64,000 nucleotides of DNA from Micromonospora narathiwatensis (GCF_900089605.1 NZ_LT594324.1:5766001-5830000); one strand, 5' to 3'. Shown: positions 1-8,218, counted from the first letter of the stretch. Notes: generated from the sequence alone by a model not told the origin. Translations and numbers: made by a program.

Positions 1-174
1 CTGGTCCCACCTCTTGGCCCAGGTCAGCCGGTCGGCCTGGCGCTCCCAGAAGCCGAGCCGGTCACGCTCCGCCTCGGCGTACGCGTCGGCCTTGACGTTG
101 GCGTTCGCGGCGAGTTCGGCCGGCGGCGGGAACTGGCGCGTCTCGTTCAGCAAGTTGGCCAATGCCTCGCTCAT
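1..174 (-). CDS. acs: acetyl-CoA synthetase, N-terminal fragment
   Basis: Only the first 58 residues lie in the window; the gene runs off the left edge. The protein begins MSEALANLLNETRQFPPP and continues with a region ending RLTWAKRWDQ, which is the lead-in helix of bacterial AMP-forming acetyl-CoA synthetases (acetate + ATP + CoA to acetyl-CoA). The catalytic AMP-binding motifs are outside the window, so identity rests on the N-terminal pattern and on gene order (acs lies close to the same neighbours in mycobacteria). The ATG at 174 has an AAGGAG ribosome site six bases upstream. It is divergent from the Fic-like gene. Confidence 0.8.
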   Translation of the reverse strand, partial: MSEALANLLNETRQFPPPAELAANANVKADAYAEAERDRLGFWERQADRLTWAKRWDQ

Positions 175-418
175 GCGTGCTCCTTCGTCGCGTGACCTGC
201 GTCTCGTACGCCGCTGAGGTTAGTCGCGCGGCCGCCGCCCCGCGACAGCCTGGCCCGTCGCCGCGCGCCCAGCGGCCCCCGAGACGCGCCGAGTTGTCAG
301 GCGGGGCCGCCTCCGGTGGAGCAGGGTTCCCTTCTCGCGCCTCGACTCGCGGGCGCGAGGGGTGGTGGTGCGGATCGCCTTCCGGCCGGGTGGCGCCCGG
401 CCCGGGCGGCGGGGTGGA

Positions 419-424
419 TAGCGT
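419..424 (+). promoter_or_regulatory. -10 box TAGCGT for a leaderless start
   Basis: TAGCGT is followed by exactly six bases (GACGAG) and then the GTG at 431. That places transcription start on the first base of the start codon, so the mRNA is probably leaderless. No clear -35 was found. Confidence 0.5.
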
Positions 425-430
425 GACGAG

Positions 431-1177
431 GTGACCACCGACCCGCTGGCCCCGCTGCTCGCGCTCGCCGACATCGCGTCCGCCGTCGAGCGGGCCCGCG
501 ACCGGGTCGACCTGGCCCACCGGCATCGCGCGCTGCGCCGCCACGGCGGTCAGGTCGCCGCCGAGGTCGGCCTGCGCAGCGCCGTGGCCAGCGCCGCGCT
601 GGAGGGCCGGGGGTACGAGCGGGAGGAGGTACGCGCCGGCACGGTCACCGACCCGGTGCTCCAGGGGGCGCTGCGGGCGGCCGGGGCGCTGTCCGGGCTG
701 AGTGAACTCTGGCCGAAGGCCCCCCGCCAGGTCCTCGCCCGGCTGCACGTCCTCGCGGCCCGGGATGTCGTCCCCGAGGCGGAACTGGGTCGGCCGGTGG
801 CCGACCCGGTGGTCGCGGCGCGTCTCGACGGGCTGGCCGGGCTGGTCGCCGGTGGCACGAAGGTGCCGCCGCTGGTGCTGGCCGCGGTGGTGCACGGTGA
901 GCTGCTGAACCTGCGGCCGTTCGCGGGCCCGTCGGGGGTGGTGGCCCGGGCAGCCGCCCGGTTGGTGCTGATCTCGACCGGTTTCGATCCGCGTGGCCTG
1001 GTCGCCGTCGACGTCGGCCACCGGGAGCGCGAGCCCGAGTACGTCGGTGCGGCCGGCGCCTTCGCGACCGGTACGCCGGACGGACTGCGTTCCTGGTTGC
1101 GCCACTACATGGCCGCCGTCGAGGTCGGTGCGGACCAGATCGCGCTCATCGGCGACGAGGTCCTCGCGGCCTCCTGA
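431..1177 (+). CDS. degenerate Fic-like conserved actinobacterial protein
   Basis: A 248-residue soluble protein, mostly helical and alanine-rich. Around residues 155-175 it has HGELLNLRPFAGPSGVVARA, which aligns with the Fic signature HPFxxGNGRxxR but lacks the catalytic His and the GNGR anion loop, so AMPylation activity is unlikely. The position next to the HAD-IB gene and ssd matches a conserved gene in mycobacteria (Rv3662c position) whose role is unknown to me. The GTG start is supported by leaderless promoter spacing. It is transcribed towards the HAD gene; a hairpin separates them. Confidence 0.75.
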   Translation: MTTDPLAPLLALADIASAVERARDRVDLAHRHRALRRHGGQVAAEVGLRSAVASAALEGRGYEREEVRAGTVTDPVLQGALRAAGALSGLSELWPKAPRQVLARLHVLAARDVVPEAELGRPVADPVVAARLDGLAGLVAGGTKVPPLVLAAVVHGELLNLRPFAGPSGVVARAAARLVLISTGFDPRGLVAVDVGHREREPEYVGAAGAFATGTPDGLRSWLRHYMAAVEVGADQIALIGDEVLAAS

Positions 1178-1267
1178 TCCGTGCCTTCTCGGGCAAACCG
1201 CCGCCTTCGGGTGACGGGAGAGGCGACCCGTCCCGGAAGGGGCCGGGTGCCGGCGGCTCTCCCCGGC

Positions 1268-1286
1268 GTCCCGCCTTCGGCGGGAC
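1268..1286. terminator. hairpin between convergent genes
   Basis: GTCCCGCC, loop TTC, GGCGGGAC: an 8-bp perfect stem in the 130-bp gap between the convergent Fic-like and HAD genes. It lacks a T-run, as is usual in this GC range, and can act in both directions. Confidence 0.55.
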
Positions 1287-1308
1287 CGACGGGTGACGGC
1301 GCGGGAGG

Positions 1309-2115
1309 TCAGGCGGAGGGCGCGGCGGTGCGGGTGCGACGGTGCCGGCCGTACCAGGCGATCCCGATGGCGACGCCGACGCCGACGCCGAGGGCCGCGG
1401 CGGCGACCGGCACGGCGGGCCGCTCGCGCAGCCGGCGGCCGAGCGGGACCGGGTGCCGGAACTCCAGCACCGGCCACGAGTTCTCCACGGCCAACTTGCG
1501 CAGCGCCCGGTCCGGGTTGACCGCGGTCGGGTGGCCCACGCACTCCAGCAGGGGCCGATCACTGTACGAGTCGGAGTAGGCATACGAGTCGGCCAGGTCG
1601 TAGCCGCGTTCGGCGGCCAGCTCGCCGACGGCGTCGACCTTGCTCGGGCCGGCCGCGTAGAACTCGACCTCACCGCTGTAACGGCCGTCCTCGACCGCCA
1701 TCCGAGTGGCGATCACGTCGGTCACCCCGAGCAGCTCGCCGATCGGCCGGACCATCTCGTCACCGGAGGCGGAGACCAGCACCACGTCCCGGCCGGCCGC
1801 CTGGTGCTCCTCGATCAGGGCGGCGGCCTCGGCGTACACGTAGGGGTTGATCAGCTCGTGCAGCGTCTCGGCGACGATCTGGCGAACCTGATCCACCTGC
1901 CAGCCCTTGCAGAGCGTGGCGAGGTAGTCCCGGGTCCGGGCCATGGTCTGCTCGTCGGTGCCGCCGAGCCGGAACATCAGCTGCGCGTACGCCGACTTGA
2001 CCACGTCACGCCGAGTGATCAGCCCGTCCCGGTAGAACGGCCGACCGAACGCCAGAGCGCTCGACTTGGCGATGACGGTCTTGTCGAGATCGAAAAAAGC
2101 GGCACCTCGGCCCAC
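1309..2115 (-). CDS. HAD-IB family phosphatase (SerB-like) with C-terminal membrane anchor
   Basis: 268 residues. HAD motif I is FFDLDKT near residue 10, the motif III lysine lies in GPSKVDAV and motif IV in YSDSYSDRPLLE, the full catalytic set of subfamily IB phosphatases. A hydrophobic stretch near the C-terminus (AVPVAAAALGVGVGVAIGIAW region) suggests a membrane anchor, followed by a basic tail. The substrate is unknown; SerB-type enzymes hydrolyse phosphoserine, but gene context (next to ssd and the Tad genes, as in mycobacteria) does not indicate serine synthesis. The GTG at 2115 is chosen because the HAD domain starts there and TAGACT lies 8 nt upstream; in-frame upstream codons carry no conserved sequence. 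Confidence 0.85.
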   Translation of the reverse strand: MGRGAAFFDLDKTVIAKSSALAFGRPFYRDGLITRRDVVKSAYAQLMFRLGGTDEQTMARTRDYLATLCKGWQVDQVRQIVAETLHELINPYVYAEAAALIEEHQAAGRDVVLVSASGDEMVRPIGELLGVTDVIATRMAVEDGRYSGEVEFYAAGPSKVDAVGELAAERGYDLADSYAYSDSYSDRPLLECVGHPTAVNPDRALRKLAVENSWPVLEFRHPVPLGRRLRERPAVPVAAAALGVGVGVAIGIAWYGRHRRTRTAAPSA

Positions 2116-2123
2116 GGCGCGAA

Positions 2124-2129
2124 AGTCTA
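2124..2129 (-). promoter_or_regulatory. -10 box TAGACT of the HAD-IB gene
   Basis: Reads TAGACT on the minus strand, eight bases before the GTG at 2115; no ribosome site fits between, so a leaderless or near-leaderless transcript is likely. Confidence 0.4.
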
Positions 2130-2364
2130 GCCCGAGAAGGAAAAGGAGGCGGATGCCCGGGGTGGCGCGCCGGCGTTGCCGGGCGTGAGAGGCTCCGGCG
2201 ACGACCTGGCCGGTGCCCGCGGGGCTCTGCCGACCGTGACGGCGATCACACTCTCCGAACACAATTTAGCGGTGGGTGGAGCCGGGACCACTCGACGTAT
2301 ACCGGTCCGCTGCGGCATGCTTGTGCTCGCGACGAGAGTTCACCTCTCGCCGGCCGGAAGGCCC
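2130..2364. other. divergent intergenic region upstream of the 6C RNA
   Basis: About 235 bases without a gene. It holds a locally AT-richer stretch (2264-2310, with TATACC at 2298-2303) that could be the small RNA promoter, and a short hairpin CGAGAG/CTCTCG near 2334-2349. I see no conserved reading frame. Confidence 0.4.
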
Positions 2365-2467
2365 TCGGCGGTTGCACCCCCCGTGACCGCTGAGTGGGTT
2401 CGGCTCGACCCCCCCGGAGCCGAACCGCCCGACGACCCCCGTCTCCCCCCGACGGGGGTCGTCCCTT
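2365..2467 (+). ncRNA. 6C small RNA (C-rich-loop hairpins)
   Basis: Three consecutive hairpins present runs of cytosines in their loops. The first pairs GCGGT (2368-2372) with ACCGC (2386-2390) plus CAC/GTG around five C. The second pairs GGTTCGGCTC (2397-2406) with GAGCCGAACC (2417-2426) around seven C. The third pairs the 13-base arm 2431-2443 with 2451-2463 around six C, ends near CCCTTT, and would terminate transcription. Stem-loops with six or more C are the defining feature of the actinobacterial 6C RNA. In M. tuberculosis the 6C RNA (B11) lies in the same gap between ssd and the HAD gene and on the ssd strand, as here. The 5' end is uncertain. Confidence 0.8.
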
Positions 2468-2619
2468 TGCGGGGAGCGCTCCAGCGTCCGAGATCGGCCA
2501 TTTGTCGCCGCCGGCCGCCCCATGCGGCGCGCCTGCCGGCCGCTGATCGACGGTTGCGTATTCGGCGGCTGCTATGGGCGATCCGTCCACCCATAGCAGA
2601 TCAGCTCGCCGAGTGGGGT

Positions 2620-2628
2620 TTGTCCACA
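2620..2628 (+). promoter_or_regulatory. DnaA-box-like TTGTCCACA
   Basis: A perfect match to the actinomycete DnaA box TTGTCCACA, about 105 bases upstream of ssd. A single box; a chance match is possible. Confidence 0.3.
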
Positions 2629-2732
2629 GTGCTGCCCGCCATCCACAGGCCGACCGTGGACGAGGGCCGCGACCCGGGCCGGTTCGGCAGGCTTCCCGGC
2701 GGCACGTTCGAGTCCGACCGCTGGAGGCCGCC

Positions 2733-3836
2733 ATGCCGCCCCGTACCCCCCTCCCGCCGCACCACCGCCTTCCCCTGCTCGTCACCGCCGACGGCGAGCT
2801 CCTCGACGAACTGTTGCGGCTCGCCGCAGCGGGCGGCACCGAGGTCGAGTTGGCCGCCGATCCGGCCGCCGCCCGGGCCCGCTGGGCGCCGGCCCCGCTG
2901 GTGCTCGTCGGTGCCGACCAGGCGCAGGCCTGCCTGCGGGCCCGGCTGCCGCGCCGGCCCCGGACGGTGCTGGTCGGCCGCTCCGGACACCTCGACCCGG
3001 GTACGCAGGTCGCCGAGCTGATCGGTGCCGAGCACGTCGCGACCCTGCCCGCCGCCGAGCCGTGGCTCGTCGACCGGTTCGCCGAATGCGCGGGTGACAT
3101 CTCCGGCACCGGCACGGCGCGCGTCGTGGCGGTGCTCGGCGGGCGGGGCGGTGCCGGGGCCAGCGTGCTGGCCGGCGGGCTCGCCGTCACGGCGGCCCGG
3201 GCCCGGCTGCGTACCCTCCTCGTCGACGCCGACCCGCTCGGCGGCGGCCTCGACCTCGTGCTCGGCTGGGAGCAGCTGGAAGGGCTGCGCTGGCCGGGCC
3301 TGACCGACACCGACGGGCGGGTCGACCCACCGTCGCTCGTCCGCGCCCTGCCCAGCCGGGGCGACCTGGTGGTGCTCTCCTGGGATCGGGGTGACCTGCT
3401 GCACCTGCCGGGCGAGGCGATGGCCGCCACCGTCGACGCCGCCCGTCGGGGCCGGGACGTCGTGGTCCTCGACCTGCCCCGCTACCTGGACGACGCGGCC
3501 GTCGTCGCGTTGCAGGCCGCGGACCGGGCGCTGGTGGTCGTACCGGCCGAGTTGCGGGCCACCGCCGCCGCGGCCCGGGTGGTGGCGGTCGCCGCCCCGC
3601 ACTGCGCCGACCTGGCGGTGATCGTGCGCGGGCCGGCCCCGGGTCGGCTCAAGGCCGGCGAGGTGGCCCGGGCGCTCGGGTTGCCACTGGCCGGCACGCT
3701 GCGTCCCGAGCCGGGGATCTGCCGGGGCCTGGAGCGGGGTGAGGCCCCGGCCGCGGCCGGGAAGGGGCCGCTCGCCGCGCTCTGCCAGCGGATCCTCGAC
3801 GAGTTGACCGGGGTGCCGGCGAGGGGCGCGGCGTGA
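2733..3836 (+). CDS. ssd: septum-site-determining / CpaE-like ATPase of the Tad locus
   Basis: 367 residues. The N-terminal part (about 1-125) is a receiver-like domain without a clear phosphorylation site; the C-terminal half is a MinD/ParA-type P-loop ATPase with the deviant Walker A GGRGGAGASVLAGG near residue 135, LLVDADPLGGGLD as the A' region, and LDLPRYLDD as Walker B. This is the actinobacterial CpaE homologue that always lies beside the DECH helicase and Tad secretion genes; CpaE localises the Tad machinery in other bacteria and the mycobacterial protein affects septation. The ATG has a GGAGG site six bases upstream. Its stop overlaps tadA by four bases (GTGA), so it heads the operon. 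Confidence 0.88.
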   Translation: MPPRTPLPPHHRLPLLVTADGELLDELLRLAAAGGTEVELAADPAAARARWAPAPLVLVGADQAQACLRARLPRRPRTVLVGRSGHLDPGTQVAELIGAEHVATLPAAEPWLVDRFAECAGDISGTGTARVVAVLGGRGGAGASVLAGGLAVTAARARLRTLLVDADPLGGGLDLVLGWEQLEGLRWPGLTDTDGRVDPPSLVRALPSRGDLVVLSWDRGDLLHLPGEAMAATVDAARRGRDVVVLDLPRYLDDAAVVALQAADRALVVVPAELRATAAAARVVAVAAPHCADLAVIVRGPAPGRLKAGEVARALGLPLAGTLRPEPGICRGLERGEAPAAAGKGPLAALCQRILDELTGVPARGAA

Positions 3837-5041
3837 CCGGCCCGGCCGACTCGGGGGAACTGGCCGTCCGGGTCCGGCAGCGCTTCGCGGAGGCGGCCAC
3901 CCCGGTCACCCCCGCGGCCATCGTCTCCGCCGTACGGGCCGAGCCGGGCACCGTGCTCGGGGACACCGCTCTGCTGCGGATCGCCGACCGGGTGCGCGAC
4001 GATCTCGTCGGGGCCGGGCCGCTGGCCCCGTTGTTGGCCGACCCGCAGGTCACCGACGTGCTGGTGAACGGCACCCGGGTGTGGGTCGACCGGGGGCGCG
4101 GGCTGCACCAGGTGGCGGTGCCGCTCGGCACGGTCGACGACGTACGCCGGCTGGCGCAGCGGCTCACCGCGGCGGCCGGGCGGCGGCTCGACGACGCCTC
4201 CCCGTACGCCGATGCCCGGCTGCCCGACGGCACCCGGCTGCACGCCGTGCTGCCGCCGGTGGCGATCGACGGGCCGTACCTGTCGCTGCGCACCTTCCGG
4301 CAGCGGCCGTTCACCCTCGACGAGCTGGTACGCCGGGGCACCGTGCCCCGGCCGGTGGCGCCGTTGCTGGCCGCCGTCGTGGCGGCCCGGCTGGCGTACC
4401 TGGTGACCGGAGGCACCGGTTCCGGCAAGACCACCCTGCTCAACACGCTGCTCGGGCTGGTGCCCGGGACCGAACGGATCGTGCTCGTCGAGGACGCGTC
4501 CGAGCTCCGTCCTGTGCACCCGCACGTGATCGGTCTCCAGGCGCGCACGTCCAACGTGGAGGGGGCCGGTGCTGTCGGGCTGAGCGACCTGGTCCGGCAG
4601 GCGCTGCGGATGCGGCCGGACCGGCTGGTGGTGGGCGAGTGCCGAGGCGCGGAGGTGGTCGACCTGCTCGCCGCGTTGAACACCGGCCATGACGGTGGCG
4701 CCGGGACGCTGCACGCCAACGCCGCGACGGACGTACCGGCCCGGCTGGAGGCGCTCGGGCTGCTCGGCGGTCTGCCCCGGGCCGCCCTGCACGCCCAGGT
4801 CGCCGCGGCGCTCCAGGTCCTGCTGCAGATGCGGCGCACCGCCGAGGGGCGGGTGTTGGAGTCGGTCAGCCTGCTGCTCCCCGAGGGACCGGACCGGCTC
4901 GTCACCGTGGTTCCCGCCTGGATACGCGGGCGCGGGCTCGGCATCGCCGCCCGGCCGTTGGGCGCACTGCTACGGGAGCGGGACGTGACCGTGCCGCCGA
5001 TCCTCTGCACGGCCTGGCCGGGCTCGGCGGGTCCGTCGTGA
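3833..5041 (+). CDS. tadA: Tad pilus assembly ATPase TadA/CpaF
   Basis: 402 residues, a type II/IV secretion hexameric ATPase that powers Tad (Flp) pilus assembly at the inner face of the membrane. Walker A is GGTGSGKTTLL near residue 195; the Asp box and Walker B are seen around VLVEDASELRP and RLVVGECRG; the His box is LNTGHDGGAGTLHANAA. The N-terminal domain (30-110) has the usual ADPQVTDVLVNG sequence of TadA. Start and stop overlap ssd and tadB, indicating translational coupling within one operon. Confidence 0.93.
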   Translation: MTGPADSGELAVRVRQRFAEAATPVTPAAIVSAVRAEPGTVLGDTALLRIADRVRDDLVGAGPLAPLLADPQVTDVLVNGTRVWVDRGRGLHQVAVPLGTVDDVRRLAQRLTAAAGRRLDDASPYADARLPDGTRLHAVLPPVAIDGPYLSLRTFRQRPFTLDELVRRGTVPRPVAPLLAAVVAARLAYLVTGGTGSGKTTLLNTLLGLVPGTERIVLVEDASELRPVHPHVIGLQARTSNVEGAGAVGLSDLVRQALRMRPDRLVVGECRGAEVVDLLAALNTGHDGGAGTLHANAATDVPARLEALGLLGGLPRAALHAQVAAALQVLLQMRRTAEGRVLESVSLLLPEGPDRLVTVVPAWIRGRGLGIAARPLGALLRERDVTVPPILCTAWPGSAGPS

Positions 5042-6306
5042 CCGTGCAGGGCTGGCTGGTGACCGTGCTTCTGGTCGCCGCCGCGGCGGCGGTGGCCTGG
5101 CCGGTGCGCGCCGGCCGGGCTCGGCGGCGTGCCGTCCTCGAATCAACAGGCCGGGACCGGATGCCGTCGGCGCCCCACGTCGCCAGCCGTGCCCACGGGC
5201 GTCGAATCAGCGGAGGCCGCACGACGGCCGGTGGCGCGCGGGGCGGGGAGCGATCCGTCCCCGACCGGCCGCCGATCCGCCCACCCGGACGACGCGACGG
5301 GACCCACCCGGCCGCCGCGCCCGTACCGGCGGGCGGGCGCCGCCCTCGGGCCGCCCTGTCACTCGGACCGACCTCGCTCGGCGCGGCGGTGACCTGGTCG
5401 ATCGGAGGCACCGCCGAACCGCTGGGCGGCACGCTCACCGGCGGCCCCAGCATCCACCTGCGGGCGGCTGGTGCCGACCCGGGACGCGCCGAACCCGGGC
5501 CGCCGGGCGGGCCGGATGCCGTCGGTTCGGCCGACGCGACAGCGGTCGACCAGGTTTTCCGCGGTACGACCGGCGACCAGGCCCACGGTCTCACCGATGG
5601 CCAGGCCCGGGGTGGTCCGGTCGCCGCGCTGTTCCGAGTTCTCGGCCTGCCGTACGCGCCGAGAGCGACCGGCCGCGTCGCGATACGAGGGCGGTTGGTG
5701 GAACGGGTGGCGGGGGTGCTGGCGTCCCGGCGCGGTCTGCTGCCGGCGGTCCTGCTGGGCGGCGGGACGGGAGCCGTACTGGGCGGGCCGGTGGCGGCGA
5801 TCGTGCTGGCCGTCTACGGGGTGCTGGCGGCCCGGGCGGTCCGGCGTCGGCGCGAACGTCAGCTGGCCGACCGGGCGCGCCGACGCGAACTGGACCAGCT
5901 CTGCGCACTCGCTGCCGATCTCCGCGCCGGGCTGCCGGTCGAGGGCGCGGTCGCGGACGGTCCGCACCGGATCGCCCGGTTGGCCCGGGCCGCCGTGCGG
6001 CTGGCCGACCGGACCGGGGCACCGCTGGCCGAACTGCTCGAACGCGTGGAGGCGGATGCCCGGGCCGCCGATCGTGGCCTTGCCGCGGCTGCCGCCCAGG
6101 CCGCCGGGGCCCGCGCGACCGCGTGGCTGCTCGCCGCTCTGCCGCTCGGCGGCATCGGCCTCGGCTACGCCATCGGCGTGGATCCGGTTGCCGTGCTCCT
6201 GCACACGACCGTCGGCGGTGGCAGCGCGCTCGCGGCCGTCGCGTTGCAGTTCGGCGGCTTGCTCTGGGCCGAACGGCTGGGTGCGACGCCGGGGCGGCCC
6301 GACTGA
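5038..6306 (+). CDS. tadB: Tad inner-membrane platform protein TadB, with long low-complexity linker
   Basis: 422 residues. An N-terminal membrane segment (about 5-22) is followed by an unusually long Gly/Pro/Arg/Ala-rich stretch (about 30-215), then paired membrane segments (about 228-260), a T2SSF/GspF-type cytoplasmic domain and two C-terminal membrane helices. T2SSF proteins form the platform that TadA turns. Family members are normally about 250-320 residues, and the extra length is the linker, which has no recognisable fold. It overlaps tadA by four bases and tadC by one. Confidence 0.88.
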   Translation: MTVQGWLVTVLLVAAAAAVAWPVRAGRARRRAVLESTGRDRMPSAPHVASRAHGRRISGGRTTAGGARGGERSVPDRPPIRPPGRRDGTHPAAAPVPAGGRRPRAALSLGPTSLGAAVTWSIGGTAEPLGGTLTGGPSIHLRAAGADPGRAEPGPPGGPDAVGSADATAVDQVFRGTTGDQAHGLTDGQARGGPVAALFRVLGLPYAPRATGRVAIRGRLVERVAGVLASRRGLLPAVLLGGGTGAVLGGPVAAIVLAVYGVLAARAVRRRRERQLADRARRRELDQLCALAADLRAGLPVEGAVADGPHRIARLARAAVRLADRTGAPLAELLERVEADARAADRGLAAAAAQAAGARATAWLLAALPLGGIGLGYAIGVDPVAVLLHTTVGGGSALAAVALQFGGLLWAERLGATPGRPD

Positions 6307-7040
6307 TGTCCCGTCAGGTGATGGCCGCGGGTTGCCTGGCCGGGGCGGCGCTGCTGCTGGTCGCCGCCGGCGGTCCGGCCGCGCGACCGGGGCGGCGACT
6401 TCGTCTGCTCATCCGACCGGCGGCGGAGCGGACCAGGCCACCGTGGTGGCCGGACCGGGTCCGGCTCGGCGCGGGCCTGGCCGGAGTGGCCACGCTGATC
6501 GTGGTCGGCGGTTGGGCCGGTCTCATCGTCGGGGTGCTGGCCGGCCTGGCCGCCGACCGCCTGCTGCGGCGGATCGAGCCCCGGGCGGTCCGCGACCGGC
6601 GGCTCCGGGAGACCGCCGATCTGCCCCTCGCCGCCGATCTGCTGGCGGCCGCGCTCCGGGCGGGAGCACCGGTCGACCGGTCGGTGCTGGCGGTCGCCGA
6701 GGCGCTCGGTGGGCCGCTCGCCGACCGGCTCGGCCGGGTGGGCCGGACGCTGGAACTCGGTGGAACGGCGGCGGAGGCGTGGGCCCACCTGAATCCCGTG
6801 GCCGGGGCCGAACGCCTGGTCACCGCCGCGATCCGCTCGTCCAACAGCGGTACGGCGCTGGCCGGCGCACTCACCCGCCTCGCCGACGAGCTGCGTGCCG
6901 ACCGGGCGATCGCGGCCGAGGCGGCGGCTCGGCGGGCAGGTGTGCTGATCGTGCTGCCGCTCGGGCTCTGCTTCCTGCCCGCCTTCATTCTCGCCGGCCT
7001 GGTGCCGGTGATCGTCGCCGTCCTCGGCGACGTGCTGTGA
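6306..7040 (+). CDS. tadC: Tad inner-membrane platform protein TadC
   Basis: 244 residues, second T2SSF platform protein. Membrane helices lie near residues 7-20 and 58-82 and at the C-terminus (LIVLPLGLCFLPAFILAGL region); the central GspF helix bundle contains LPLAADLLAAALRAGAPV. It partners TadB under the TadA motor. The ATG overlaps the tadB stop (TGATG). Confidence 0.88.
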   Translation: MSRQVMAAGCLAGAALLLVAAGGPAARPGRRLRLLIRPAAERTRPPWWPDRVRLGAGLAGVATLIVVGGWAGLIVGVLAGLAADRLLRRIEPRAVRDRRLRETADLPLAADLLAAALRAGAPVDRSVLAVAEALGGPLADRLGRVGRTLELGGTAAEAWAHLNPVAGAERLVTAAIRSSNSGTALAGALTRLADELRADRAIAAEAAARRAGVLIVLPLGLCFLPAFILAGLVPVIVAVLGDVL

Positions 7041-7063
7041 ACCCACGAGGAAAGGAGTACGAC

Positions 7064-7231
7064 ATGCGCAGACTTCTCGCCCGTCTGCGGGGTGACGCCG
7101 GGATGAACACGGCCGAGTACGCCGTCGGCACCCTCGCCGCGGTGGCCTTCGCCGGCATCCTGCTGAAGGTGCTCACCTCCGGCAACGTGCAGTCCGCGCT
7201 CACCGCCGTCATCGACCGGGCGCTGAAGTGA
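7064..7231 (+). CDS. DUF4244 Flp-type pilin
   Basis: A 55-residue protein with a basic leader, a Gly before MNTAEYAVGTLAAVAFAG, and one hydrophobic helix. If cleaved after Gly the mature protein has Glu at +5, the hallmark of type IV/Flp prepilins, so this is probably the major pilin. The ATG follows an AAAGGAG site. It sits between tadC and the pseudopilins and overlaps the next start by four bases. The prepilin peptidase that should process it is not in this window. Confidence 0.85.
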   Translation: MRRLLARLRGDAGMNTAEYAVGTLAAVAFAGILLKVLTSGNVQSALTAVIDRALK

Positions 7232-7746
7232 CCGGGCGCCGGTGGGTCGGCCGTCGCGGATGCGGTTCGGACTCGCGAGCGCCGCACCGGGCCGCGGTGC
7301 CCGGCGCGAGCCCGGGTCCGGCGGAGCCTTCCCTCCCGACCGCTGGTACGCGCGGTGCGGGGGTGACGACCGCCGCCTCGTCGGGACGGCCGTGGGGTGC
7401 CGGGGAACGGGGTTCGTTCACCGCGGAGCTGGCGGCCGGCCTGCCGGCGCTCGTCCTGCTGCTCGTCGCCGGTCTCACCGCGGTCGAGGCGGTGACCACG
7501 CGGGCCGGATGTCTGGCCGCGGCTCGGGAGGCGGTGCTTGCCGCCTCCCGTGGTGAGCCGGGCTCGACGGTCGCTGCTCGGCACGCCCCGGCCGGGGCCG
7601 ACATCTCGGTCGCCGTTTCCGGCGACCAGGTCACCGCGACCGTCCGGGCACCGGTCCGTACGCTCGGCGCGCGGCTGCCCCGGATCACCGTGTCGGCGAC
7701 CGCGGTGGCCGCCGTCGAACCCGGTACGCCAGGGCCATGGCCGTGA
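7228..7746 (+). CDS. TadE-like pseudopilin
   Basis: 172 residues from the GTG that overlaps the pilin stop. The first 60 residues are low-complexity and poorly conserved; the real start could be the in-frame GTG near 7362, giving MTTAASSGRPWGAGERGS. The diagnostic part is GERG before SFTAELAAGLPALVLLLVAG: cleavage after Gly again leaves Glu at +5 ahead of a hydrophobic helix. The C-terminal domain is small and beta-rich. TadE-type proteins are minor pilins that control pilus assembly. Confidence 0.8.
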   Translation: MTGRRWVGRRGCGSDSRAPHRAAVPGASPGPAEPSLPTAGTRGAGVTTAASSGRPWGAGERGSFTAELAAGLPALVLLLVAGLTAVEAVTTRAGCLAAAREAVLAASRGEPGSTVAARHAPAGADISVAVSGDQVTATVRAPVRTLGARLPRITVSATAVAAVEPGTPGPWP

Positions 7747-8162
7747 GCAGGGACCGACGACCGGCCCGCACCACGCGGTGGCGCTACGGCCGGCAGATCG
7801 GCGACGGGGGCCGCCCGGCGACGGACCGGGGCGGGGCGACCGTCTGCCTGCTCGCGGTAGGTCTCGTGTTCGTGCTGGTCGGGCTCTTCGGCGCGGCGCT
7901 GGGCGCGGCCCGGACGGCGCGGCAGCAGGCCCGGAACGCGGCGGACTTCGGGGCCCTGGCGGGCGCCGGTCGGGCGCTCGACAGCGAGGACGTCGCGTGC
8001 GGACGGGCCGACGAGCTGGCGCGGGCCAACGGCGGCCGGCTGGTGGCCTGCCGGCTCGACGGGCTCGATGTCGTGGTCACGGCGGAGGTAAGGGTCGCGC
8101 CGTTGCCCGGGCTGGTCCGCACCGCGACCGCGACCGCCCGGGCTGGTCCGGTGCGTGGCTGA
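7737..8162 (+). CDS. TadE/TadG-like protein (helicase/secretion neighbourhood family)
   Basis: 141 residues. After a basic N-terminus, DRGGATVCLLAVGLVFVLVG forms a membrane helix like the TadE/TadG family, but there is no Glu at +5 after the Gly-Gly, which separates it from the two upstream pilins. It is followed by a Cys-containing region (VACGRADELARANGGRLVAC) that may form a disulphide outside the membrane. It corresponds to the last Tad gene next to the DECH helicase in actinobacteria (Rv3654c position). It overlaps the preceding gene by ten bases and ends the operon at a strong hairpin. Confidence 0.8.
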   Translation: MAVSRDRRPARTTRWRYGRQIGDGGRPATDRGGATVCLLAVGLVFVLVGLFGAALGAARTARQQARNAADFGALAGAGRALDSEDVACGRADELARANGGRLVACRLDGLDVVVTAEVRVAPLPGLVRTATATARAGPVRG

Positions 8163-8218
8163 CCGCCGCCGACCGGGCACGGAACGGCGGCGGCGCGGGG
8201 AACCTTGGGCCCGGCCCG

